Below are positions 12,701 to 24,700 of a stretch of DNA of 64,000 nucleotides, in pieces. Source of the stretch: Carya illinoinensis (Eukaryota > Streptophyta > Magnoliopsida > Fagales > Juglandaceae); assembly GCF_018687715.1 (NCBI RefSeq), contig NC_056765.1, positions 33,292,754-33,356,753 on the forward strand, read 5' to 3'. The position numbers and the translations under genes were made by a program. Each line of letters begins with the position of its first letter. Positions within the stretch are counted from its first letter, which is position 1. Below the pieces are notes generated by a model that saw nothing but the letters and a program-made list of their open reading frames with translations, ran no database searches and had not been told where the DNA came from.

Positions 12701-15700
12701 GAGGATGCGGCTCCGCCGGGTTGCTGATGTTATCTTTTTATTTGTTTAAAACTGTATTTGTGGTATATGTAATATTTTATCTATGTACGTTTTAAACAGC
12801 TTGTATTATGTTAAGAAAAATTCTGGTACTTAGTTATGACTATCTTATCCGCTGCGTGTTTCTCTGTACACTTTTGCTGCCTTGCACACACTCGGCACCC
12901 GTCGTTGGGGTGGTGACCCGGGTTGTCACCATCCGGACGTCTCAATTTCCCCCTGTTCGGGCGTGGGGATTTTGGGGGCGTCACAGGTGGTATCAGAGCG
13001 GTTTGGCTCTGGGTAAAACCACAAGTCCCGTAGGTAGTACCAGAATGTTTTTAAAGTTGTGTTTTAAAATTATGTTAAGTATAGTTGTTTTATTTGTTTT
13101 ATTTGTTTATGTTTGTTTGCTTGTTTTATTTAGTTATGTTTTGGCACGCGGGTTTCTTTTGTTTCTTGTTGTGTGGTGCTGTTTTGTTTTGTTGGTTTTA
13201 TGATGGTTTTTGTTTGTTTTCTTAAAGGAGGGTCAAGAGTGGTGTTGTGACAGAAATATGGGGAGACCAGGGAGACCAAGGAAAAATACTCAGGAACCGC
13301 AAGACAATACATCCAGGGATGACTCCATAGCCGAAGCAATTCGGCAGATGACGGAGTTCATGCAACAGAATATTAGGCCACAACAGGCAGGGCCTTGGCC
13401 ACCACAAGGACCTTGGCCACCACAAGGGGGTCCTTGGCCACCATCAGGAGGGCCTTATCCACCATCAGGAGGGCCCTATCCACCGTCAGGAGAGCCTTGT
13501 CCGCCACAGGGAATGTATTGGCCACAACCAGGAGGTCCCTGGCCATATCAGGGAGGGCCTTGGATGTATCAAGGAGGGTCCAGTAGCATGGTGCAAGCCG
13601 GATGCACCTATGAGCGCTTCTTGGCGCATAGGACTCCACACTTCAATGGGAATGAGGATCCACTTCAGGCTGGGAAATGGATCAAAGATTTGGAGAAGAC
13701 TTTTGAGGTGAGTGGGTGCACTGAAGCACAACAAGTACTCTATGCCAGCTACCTCTTACAAGGTATCGCTTCTGATTGGTGGGATACCAGGAGGGTGATG
13801 TTGGAAGCTGAACTGGGATCTTTCGCTGCGGTGACCTGGCAGCGTTTCAAGAAAGAGTTCAATGACCGCTTCTTTCCCGCATCGGTAAGGAAGCAAAAGG
13901 CGAGAGAGTTCTCCAATCTGGTCCAAGGGGGCGCAACAGTGGAACAATACGCCCGGAGGTTCATAGAACTTGAGCGGTTTGCTCCCATCTTGTTGCCACA
14001 GAGGAGCTGCGAGCTGAGCGTTTTCAGGAGGGACTACGCCCTGATATACGCCGATTGGTGGTCAGCCATCGGATATCCACTTTTCAGGAGTTAGTGGATG
14101 TGGCCACCCTTATAGAGCGGGAAAATAATCTGTGTATGGGATCCCCTTCAGGGCAAAAGAGGCGGAGTTTTTCTGGTGAAGGAAGCAGCTCGGGTTCGCC
14201 TCAGAAGTTTGTTCAGCGGACTGGAACCCGATCTCAAGCATCCTCCAGTGTTCGCATGGGAGGACGTATGCCTGTTTGTGGGGTTTGTAATAGAGCTCAT
14301 GAGGGCGACTGTCGCACGAGTAGCGGACCCCAGTGTTATCGGTGCGGTCAAGTGGGACATATAGTTCGGGATTGCCCCGTCAGAGCTCAAGGAAGCCGTG
14401 GAGGTAGACACGGTGGAAGAACCAACCCGAGACAAGCAGTACAAGCCCGGGTTTATGCAGTCACACCCGGAGAGGTGGATGTTGAGGCACCAGCGACCCA
14501 TGATGCTGGAGTAATCACAGGTATAGATTAATTTAATTTTTTTAAGTTGGATTTAATTTTTGGTGCATTTGGTTTCTTCGCTGTTTTTTTTGGATTTTAT
14601 GGGTTGTGTGTTTGGTTCAGGAAGAGTTCGTTTGTATGAGTTTTATGCTTGTACCTTGTTTGATTCTGGTGCTTCACGATCGTTTGTGTCTTCCACGTTT
14701 GCTCGGGTGTGTAACTTGGTCACGGAACCGTTGCCGAAGGCTATGGTAGTGGCGCTACCCGATGGCGAGATGGTGTGGTGTTCCAAGGTTGCTTTGGGAT
14801 GCCCGTTAAACTTTGAGGGAAGGTTTTTGGATGCTGATCTGGTGGTATTCAAGCTGTTGGGTTTTGATATCATCCTCGGGATGGATTGGCTATACCGATA
14901 TTCTGCGACTATTAATTGCAGAAGTCGGACAATTAGCTTTCAGCTTCCGGATGGTGATTGCCTGGAATTTGCGGGGAGTAGATTAAAAGAAAAGCCGATG
15001 ATTATATCGGCGATACAGGCAAGAAGAGAGATTGCATGGGGAGCGGATGCATTCTTGGTTCAGATGGTGTCCACGCCGTCTGAGAAGAAGTCCTTGGCAG
15101 ACATTCCAGTTGTGGAAGAGTTCCCCGATGTGTTTGTGGATGACTTGCCCGGACTACCCCCCGTGCGAGAGATGGAGTTTGTTATAGACTTGGAACCTGG
15201 AGCGGCTCCTGTGCATAAGGCTCCTTACCGCATGGCACCGGCTGAATTGAAAGAGTTGAAGACTCAGTTGCAAGAATTAGTAGAGAAGGGGTTTATTCAG
15301 CCTAGTACGTCGCCGTGGGGTGCTCCAGTTTTATTTGTTAAAAAGAAAGATGGAACCCTTCGTATGTGCATTGACTATAGGGAGTTGAACAAGGTGACCA
15401 TCAAAAATAAATACCCTCTCCCGCGGATTGATGACTTGTTTGACCAACTTCAAGGAGCAGCGGTGTTCTCTAAAATTGATCTGAGGTCAGGATACTACCA
15501 GCTGAGAATCAGAGAGCAGGATGTGCCGAAAACTGCCTTCAGGTCGAGGTATGGACACTATGAATTTAAGGTGATGCCGTTTGGGCTAGCTAATGCTCCT
15601 GCCGCTTTCATGGATTTAATGAATCGGGTGTTCCAACCTTATCTGGATTCCTTCGTGGTAGTATTTATTGATGATATACTGATTTATTCCCGAGATATTG

Positions 15701-18700
15701 AAGAGCATGTGTATCATCTTAGTTTGGTACTTGAGAAATTGAGAGAGCACCAGTTGTACGCCAAGCTCAGCAAGTGTGAGTTCTGGTTGGAAGAAGTTAA
15801 ATTTCTTGGGCATGTAATTTCCCAGGGTGGAGTGGCAGTTGATCCCAGTAAGGTAGAAGCCATTTTGTCATGGCCACGCCCAACTACAGTACGCGAGATC
15901 AGGAGTTTCTTGGGGCTCGCCGGTTACTACCGAAGGTTTGTTGAGGGTTTTGCTCGCTTATCCGGACCTCTCACAGCTTTGACTCGGAAGAATACAGAAT
16001 TTGTTTGGTCAGAGAAATGTGAGAGAAGCTTCCAGGAATTGAAGAACAGGTTGACGACGGCACCAGTGTTAGCACTCCCAGAACCGCATAAGCCGTTTGT
16101 AGTCTTCAGTGATGCGTCTAAGTTCGGTTTGGGTTGTGTCCTTATGCAGGAAGGACGGGTTGTAGCCTATGCATCTCGTCAGCTTAAGGACCATGAGAAG
16201 AATTATCCGACGCATGATCTAGAGTTGGCTGCGATTGTTTTTGCACTCAAGATCTGGCGGCATTTCTTGTATGGGGAAGCTTGCGAGGTTTTTACTGATC
16301 ATAAGAGCCTGAAACATTTGTTTTCCCAGAAAAATCTGAATATGAGGCAAAGGCGTTGGCTGGAGCTAATCAGTGACTATCAGTGTGAGATCAAGTACCA
16401 CCCGGGGAAGGCTAATATAGTTGCTGATGCTTTGAGCCGGAAGTCTCATTTGGAAGATGAAGCCGGGCCGTCAGAAATGGATTCGTTACTTTATGGGATG
16501 AGAAGGCTCCTTATAGAGAGTTCGCAGCAAGTAGAGATTTTGTCTTCGGTTCTGGACATTCGGGTAATAGATTTTGAAGAATTGAAAGCTCTCCAAAGAA
16601 AGGATCAGAAGCTGCTGAACATCAGGAAAAGAGTCCGAAAATCTCGAGGGCCGTTGCACTATAGCATGGATAGTGATGGGATACTTCGGTTCCGAGATCG
16701 CAGAGTGATCCCGAAGGACTCAGATTTCAAAGAACGAATCATGGCGGAAGCTCATGCGGCCCCGTATTCAGTTCATCCCGGCAGTACAAAGATGTATCGT
16801 GACTTGAAGAAAAATTACTGGTGGGATGGAATGAAGAAGGACGTTGCCTTATATGTGGAGAAATGCCACACGTGTCGTCAGGTAAAGGCCGAGCATCAGA
16901 GACCTGCAGGTATGCTCCAACCCCTCCCTATTCCTGAGTGGAAGTGGGATGACATCACGATGGATTTCGTAGTGGGTTTGCCGAGAACACCTAGTGGGAA
17001 GAACTCTGTTTGGGTGATCGTGGACCGGTTAACGAAGAGTGCTCATTTTCTGCCTGTTAACAACACTGACTCTTTGGGTAAGTTGACTCGTTTGTATGTC
17101 AAGGAGATAGTGCGACTACACGGTGTGCCGAAGAGTATAGTGTCGGATCGAGACCCGAGGTTTACGTCGCAGTTCTGGAAGAGTTTGCAGGCAGCTTTGG
17201 GTACTAAGTTGAAGTTCAGCACTGCTTATCACCCGCAGACAGACGGCCAGTCAGAGCGCACCATACAGACCTTGGAAGACATGTTGCGAGCATGTGCCCT
17301 GGAATTCCAAGGGAGTTGGGAAAATCATTTGCCGCTCATTGAGTTTGCCTACAATAACAGCTACCATGCGACCATTCAGATGGCTCCCTATGAAGCTCTT
17401 TATGGAAGAAAGTGTAGGTCGCCCTTGTGTTGGGATGAAGTTGGGGAGAGTAGAATTATTGGACCCGAAATAATTCAGGAAATGCAAAGCCAAGTCCGGA
17501 TCATCAGAGAAAAAATGGCGGCAGCTCAGAGTCGCCAGAAAAGCTACGCTGATACCAGGAGGAGAGATTTGTCATTTGAAATTGGTGATTGGGTTTATCT
17601 TAAAGTCTCTCCCATGAGAGGTGTTAAGCGTTTTGGTAAGAAAAGGAAACTAGATCCGAGGTACGTCGGCCCTTTTCAGATTCTGGAGAGAGTAGGGTCC
17701 GTCGCCTATAGAGTTGCTTTGCCGGATTATTTTGGAGATGTTCATGACGTCTTCCATGTATCATCCCTGAAGAAGAGCTTTGGACAGCAAGAGCCACGTT
17801 TCGTCGACCCAGCAGGTATTCAGTTGCAACCGGATCTCACTTACGAGGTTGTTCCGTCGCAGATTTTGGATTGGAAGGAGCAACAGTTGAGGTCCAAGAC
17901 GATACCTTTAGTTAAAGTGGCTTGGGGAGATCCGTTAGCTCAAGACTTCTCTTGGGAGCGAGCAGCGGACATGAGGGAGCAGTACCCGTATCTGTTCGGA
18001 TGATGAAGGTATGTATTTTAATCTTGATCTCAGTTGGTTCATGTGCGTTTGTGTGACTTGGTTTAAGTTGGTGGTGATCTTGCAATTTCGAGGACGAAAT
18101 TGTTTTTAAGGAGGGGAGGATGTGATGACCCGCTTTTAAGTGTATTTTCGCTGAAATAATTATTTTTATTTTAATTAATATATCAGATATTTTATTTTAT
18201 TTTAATTGCGTTTTTAAAGTCGGTTTTTAATTTATTTTAATTTATTTGAGGTTGTGTTTTATTTCTTTTAGTTGTTTTTGTGGTTTTAATCTTTTTGGCG
18301 GTTTGTTTCTTTTTCCCGGAGTGAGGACTGTACCTCATTTCTTTTCACATCTTTTTTTTTTCTTTTTCTCTTTTTCCTTTTTTCTTTTTCCCTTCTTTTC
18401 TTTTTTCTTCTTTTTCTTTTTTCTCTTTCTTTTCTCTCTCCTCTCTCCCGCTCGACTCGGTCACCCCCCCCCGCGTGCTCTCTCTCTCTTCTCTCTCTCT
18501 CCCTACGCCGGCGTCACCTTCCCTAAGCCCTACCGCCGCCGTCCGGCCACCGTTCGGCCTCCCACCGGTCCCATTCTCTTCCTCTCCTTCCGGTCTACCT
18601 TCCCTCCAAAACCCACCCCCAACCGGCCGGCCATTTGGCCGGAAAAAGCTTCCAAAGGGCGCACGGATTTTGCTCCGATCCGCCGCCGTCGCTCCACCTC

Positions 18701-21700
18701 CGGCCACCATTTCTTCACCACTTCATCACCGACTCCTTGCCGTCCTAACCCACCTATTTCCGGCCTCCAACGACCACCGGAACAGCTCCTACGAGCTTAG
18801 TTTCCGTTTTGGGTAATCCGGCCATTTCCGGCCATTCCGCCGCCACCCACGGCCGTCCGTCGCTTCCAATAGCTTCACAACCATCCCTAGACCATTCCCT
18901 ATCAATTTCGTGACCTAGTTTGTCCCCGTTCAAAAGTGGGTTTTTCGGACCCACGGCCACAGTGAATTTTCACTGTGACGTTGCTGTTTTTCCGCCGTTT
19001 GCAACGCCTCGTGTTTTCTAAAATTGCCGTATAGCGCTGTAAGTATTTTCCAAACCCTATTTTCAGATTTTAATATATATCGCTCATTCAATTGTTTATT
19101 TATTTAATTATTCAATTTATTATCTGTTGTTGGTTGTTGATTCCGGACTGAGTCCGAGGAGTTTCGGGGGTCGGATGGATGGAGGATGGAGTTGCTTGAT
19201 TATTTGATTTATGTGATTGGATCATTTTAATGTGCTTTGTTATGGCATTACATGATGCATGCACGTGTGTTGTGGGTTTATGAGAAAAGCCTGTGTTGTG
19301 GCGTGAGTGTGTTGCGGGTGCGTGTGTATCACGAGCCCAAGCCGGGATGGATTATTATCTCGGTGGAGCTCCTCTGGTCACTCGGGAGCGGAATAAACTG
19401 AGTGATGTCCCCTGAGTTATCGAAAGCGATAATGGGAGCGGGACTAGGGGGTGCTTGGCTACGAACGCGCCGGGCGCGGAACCGGGCATCGGCCTACTCA
19501 CCGACTCCGTGGCCCTTCGCTGGCGAGGGCTAGAGGATGCTTGGCTACGCACGCGCGGGGCGCGGAACTGGGCATCGCTCGTTGGGTGTCACATGCGTGG
19601 CGGTACTCTGCGGTGTGACACTGGAGCCAGGGTGTGCGGATGACCCCTAGGGGAGGTCATGGTGCATACGGTTAAAATTGGATAATGGTTTGAGATGTCA
19701 AATGTGTCTTTTGGCGTGCGTGGAAAACTTGTGTTTTACGGGTTTGTGCATTGGGCATGTTTCATGCATCTTGTTTGAGTTATATGTGTTTTTATCTGGT
19801 AGTGTTTGGGTTTTACTTACCTGCGGTACCATTCGTGGTTCCGTAGCTTTTGGTGCAGGAGATGAGGTTGAGGAGGAAGAGGCTGAGCCCGAGGATGCGG
19901 CTCCGCCGGGTTGCTGATGTTATCTTTTTATTTGTTTAAAACTGTATTTGTGGTATATGTAATATTTTATCTATGTACGTTTTAAACAGCTTGTATTATG
20001 TTAACAAAAATTCTGGTACTTAGTTATGACTATCTTATCCGCTGCGTGTTTCTCTGTACACTTTTGCTGCCTTGCACACACTCGGCACCCGTCGTTGGGG
20101 TGGTGACCCGGGTTGTCACCATCCGGACGTCTCAATTTCCCCCTGTTCGGGCGTGGGGATTTTGGGGGCGTCACAGACTTACTTAAAGAAAGTATATCAT
20201 CAAGATAATGGTGCTCGTCGTTTTCAGTTAGAACATACGATTGCCCTGTTTTCACATGACAATCGTTCCATCCAAGATTATTATTCAGCGTTTCTGACTC
20301 TTTGGAACGAATATTCTGATTTGGTTACTGCGGATGTTCCTGTTGCCTCTCTTTCCACTATTCAAAGTCTTCACGAGACTCGTCGTCGTGATCAGTTTCT
20401 TATGAAACTCCGCCTCGAGTATGAATCTGTTCGATCTTCTCTGCTGAATCGCTCGCCTGTTCCTTCTCTTAATGTTTGTTTTGGTGAGTTACTTCGTGAA
20501 GAACAAAGGCTCAGTACTTAAGCTTCTCTGGAACATTCTGCTGGAAGTTCCGGATTCCCTCCTGTGGCTTATGCTGCTCAACGACGAGGACCGCCTGTTC
20601 ATTCTCGCACCTTACAGTGTTTCTGCTGCAAGGAATACGGGCATATTGCTGCTAATTGTCCTAAGAAATATTGTTCTTATTGCAAGAAGAAGGGTCACAT
20701 TATCAAAGACTGTCGTATACGTCCCCAGAATCGTCAGGCTCAAGCATTTCAAACTTCTGTAGCACATGGCTCTTCCTCAGGTGCTTCCTCCGATCTTGCA
20801 CCTCCTGCAACAAACTACTGCACACCAGAAATGGTGCAACAAATGCTAATTTCGGCATTATTTGCAATGGGGTTTCAAGGTAAAACTACAACTGAACTAT
20901 GGTATGTAGACTCGGGTGCTTCTAATCATATGACGAATACTCCTACTGCTCTATGTCATGTTCGGCCCTATGCTGGTCAATATGCCATTCAGACTGCCAA
21001 TGGTAGTGCCTTGCCAATAGCTGCTATTGGAGATGCCTCTTCTCAATTTACTGATGTGTTTCTTGCTCCTTAACTTTCCACAAATCTTATTTCTGTTGGT
21101 CAATTAGTTGATAACAATTGTGCTGTTCACTTTTCTGGTGATGGATGTGTTGTGCAGGACCAGGTAACGGGGAAGCCGATCGCGAAGGGACCTAAAGTGG
21201 GGCGTTTATTTCCACTATTTTTACCTGTTCCACTACTTTCTTCAGTTTCGTCTATTAAGTCCTTTACTTGTCATAATGTTCCAGCTCTGAGTATGATGTG
21301 GCATCGTCGTTTAGGTCATCCCAATGCTCAGATTTTATCTCATGTATTGCACTCGGGTTTTCTTGATAATGAAGAACGTTCTTCTTTATCTCTTCAATGT
21401 GATTCTTGTAAACTTGGTAACAGTAAAATTCTTCCATTTCCGTTACATGCTAGTAGAGCTTCTCACTGCTTTGATCTTATCCATAGTGATGTTTGGGGAC
21501 CTTCCCCGGTTAGTTCACGTGAAAAATTTAAATATTATGTGACTTTCATTGATGATTATAGCATATTCACTTGGGTCTATTTTCTTCGCTCTAAATCTGA
21601 AGTTTTTCGTACTTTCACTGAGTTTTTTGCGTATATTGACAATCAATTCTCTGCGACTATTAAGACATTATGCACAGATTTTGGTGGTGAATATTTGTCT

Positions 21701-24700
21701 GCTGAGTTTCAGGCATTCTTGGCTTCTAAAAGTATTATTCATCAACGTTCATGTCCTGCTACTCCCCAACAAAATGGAGTAGCCGAACGCAAAAATCGTC
21801 ATCTTCTTGATGTGGTACGTACACTCTTGTTAGAATCATTTGTTCCATCCATGTTCTGGGTCGAGGCTCTGAAAACTGCTACTCACTTGATTAATCGTTT
21901 ACCTTCCCAAGTCTTATACATGGAGTCTCCCTATTTCCGCTTGTTTGCTAAACAACCTAATTATGATAATCTTCGTATCTTTGGTTGTGTATGTTTTGTC
22001 CATTTACCTCCTCATGAGCGACATAAATTATCTGCTCAATCTGTTAGATGTGCATTCTTGGGATATAATGTGTGTCAAAAAGGATTTGTTTGCTATGATC
22101 CCACTTTACATCGTACGCGCATTTCTCGGAATGTTATTTTCTTTGAAAATCAACATTTCTTTCCTGTGTCTTCTATACCTTCTTCTTCTACTGTGGTCCT
22201 CCCATCTTTTGAACAGCAGTTCTCAGATCTTCATCCAGTCAGCTCCCGTTTTAAACCAGGTATTGTGTATACAAGACGCTCTCACTCACAGTCTCTTCCG
22301 GTGGCTCAACCAATATCTGATCCTACCATGCTCCAGGATCAATCAGTTGCAGCACCTTTAGAGCACTTGGTACGTCGCTCTTCTCGAGTATCAGTACCTC
22401 CGGATAGGTATGGGTGGTTTGCTTCTGCTCTTACTACTACATTATCCAATTTTGATATTCCCACCTGCTACTCACAAGCTGTCAAGCATGATTGTTGGCG
22501 ACAAGCTATGCAGGAAGAAATTGACGCTTTAGAGGCTAACCACACCTGGGACATTGAGCCATGTCCTTCCACCATTGTTCCTCTGGGTTGCAAATGGGTT
22601 TATTCAGTCAAAATCCAATCTGATGGAAGTTTAGATCGTTACAAAGCTCGGCTTGTTGCACTCGGGAATAATCAAGAATATGGTGTCAATTATGAAGAGA
22701 CCTTTGCTCCTGTGGCTAAAATGACTACTGTTCGTATGATTCTAGCTCTTGCTGCTTCCAGTGATTGGCCACTACATCAGATGGATGTTAAGAATGCTTT
22801 CCTTCACGGGGATCTTAAAGAGTGTATTTATATGAAGCCACCCCCGGGATTGTTAAGCTCTCCAACTTCACATGTGTGTAAGCTTCGTCGCTCTCTTTAT
22901 GGTCTCAAATAGGCTCCGAGGGCTTGGTTTGATAAATTCCGCACAACTTTATTACAATTTTCATTCAAGCAGAGCAAGTATGATACTTCATTGTTTCTTC
23001 GGAAATCAGACATGGGTATTGTTGTTCTTTTAGTCTATGTTGATGATATTGTGATCACTGGTTCCGATTCTGTCTTACTTGGTCAGCTCAAGACTCATCT
23101 CTTAGAGTCCTTTTATATGAAGGATCTTGGATCTCTCACATATTTTCTTGGTCTTGAGGTGCATCGTAGTCCCTCTGGTATTTCACTCAATCAACATAAG
23201 TATGCTAGTGACTTGGTGGCTACAGCTGGTCTACAGGAGGCTTCTTCTGTGGATACTCCTATGGAATTAAATGTCAAGCTTCGCAAAGAGGAGGGTGACT
23301 TACTTTCTGATCCCAGTTTATATCGAAAGTTGGTGGGTAGCCTTGTTTATCTCACTATTACTCGACCCGACATTTCGTTTGCTGTACAGCAAGTCAGTCA
23401 GTTTCTTCAGACTCCTCGTCATCTTCATTTGGCTGCTGTTCGTAGGATCATACGATATGTTAATGGCACTTCTGCTCGTGGTTTATTCTTCCCAACCGGC
23501 AACTCGACTCGTCTGGCTGTTTATAGCGATGCTGATTGGGCTGGTTGTGCGGATACACGCCGCTCCATAACTGGTTGGTGTGTGTTCTTAGGTAATGCAT
23601 TGGTCTCTTGGAAGAGTAAGAAGTAAGACCGAGTTTCTAAGTTATCTACAGAATCTGAATACCGAGCGATGTCTTTAGCTTGTTCTGAAATTATTTGGCT
23701 TCGAGGTATGCTTGCTGAGCTAGATTTTTCTGAGATCGATCCCACACCTCTACATGCCGATAATATGAGTGCTATTCAGATCACGGCCAATCCTGTCTAT
23801 CATGAGCGCACGAAACATATTGAAGTCGATTGTCACTCTATCTGTGAAGCATTTGAAGCTCGTATTATCACTCTTCCACATGTTTCTACTGAACTACAAA
23901 TTGCTGATATTTTCACCAAGGCTCTCACTCGTCATCGACATTGCTTTCTAAGTAGCAAATTGATGCTTGTTGATCTACGGGCATCAATTTGAGGGGGGCT
24001 GTCAACGTACAAACAGTCGATCTCTTATTTGTAGTAGTTCAGATTATATATATAGGTAGGCTAAATAGAGGGAGGCTACATACGGCGCCGCATACGGTGC
24101 TGCTCTTCCCGCTCAAACTAGATAGTACATAGACATGTAAATATGTTCTATATAAGGGGGATAAATCCTCTGAAAGATGTATTGAATTGAATCCATTTGA
24201 CATATAATGCTGAGGGAAAAAAAACTCATGGGAAGCCTTGCCAATGGAATATGTGTTTTTGGTCAGATTGTCACCAGGCAATGGCAAAGGAAGGGGCGAA
24301 TACTGAAAAAAAAAGGAACATTAATTTTCGTTCCAATCGTTTATTAGAAAGAATGGATTGAACAAGAAGCCTACAAAAATTTAGGGCTAGATCTGAACAC
24401 CCAAGATTACAACTGTCAACTGCTGAAGTGAATGTTAGACTTGTGTCTGTCACAGTTTGGCATGATTAGGTAGAATAGGTTTCATGGTACTTTTGAATGG
24501 CTGAAGCTCCTCCTTTTATTGCATGAATGAAGATAATTAGGTCATATGCAAATAATAGATGAGAGAGACAGGCAGTCCCTCTAAGCTGAGTTTGATACCT
24601 CGAAAATCACAACCTTCTATTGTTGTATAAGAAGGTGAGAGAGAGCATCGAATCCTTTAATAGAAGGGTAATGCTATTCTAAAACTTCTACACCACACAT

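Larger units (their letters stand above)
10934..20175 (+). mobile_element. Ty3/Gypsy chromovirus (probably Tekay/Del clade), nested
   Basis: The LTRs of about 2.05 kb (10934-12985 and 18121-20175) start TGTGATGACCCGC and end GGGGGCGTCACA. They are flanked by the target-site duplication GACTT (10929-10933 and 20176-20180), so the insertion interrupted Copia gag cleanly. A tRNA-iMet primer-binding site is at 12988-12999 and a purine tract at 18107-18120. Gag and Pol follow Gypsy order (protease, RT, RNase H, integrase). Large LTRs and a chromodomain-like C-terminus suggest Tekay/Del (inference). By eye the LTRs differ at about ten sites in 2.05 kb (under 1%), so this insertion is young and later than the Copia it sits in. 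Confidence 0.96.
10003..24202 (+). mobile_element. Ty1/Copia LTR retrotransposon 1, interrupted by Gypsy
   Basis: The 203-bp LTRs (10003-10205 and 24000-24202) start TGTCAACG and end TTGACA. They are flanked by the 5-bp target-site duplication TATAA (9998-10002 and 24203-24207). A tRNA-iMet-type primer-binding site follows the 5' LTR, and a purine tract precedes the 3' LTR. The coding region has Copia order (Gag, protease, integrase, RT, RNase H). The LTRs differ at about four positions by eye (about 2%). It lies in intron 4 of the AAE gene, antisense to it. It is defective: a 9.2-kb Gypsy element sits in gag and the remaining reading frame has four nonsense codons. Confidence 0.95.

Noticed and set aside
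11059..12727. Several open frames in the Gypsy 5' LTR, repeated at 18246-19917
   Set aside because: They are GC-rich or pyrimidine-rich frames inside LTRs, present identically in both copies, with no domain.
15616..15813. Minus-strand frame opposite the Gypsy RT
   Set aside because: Shadow of the RT coding strand.
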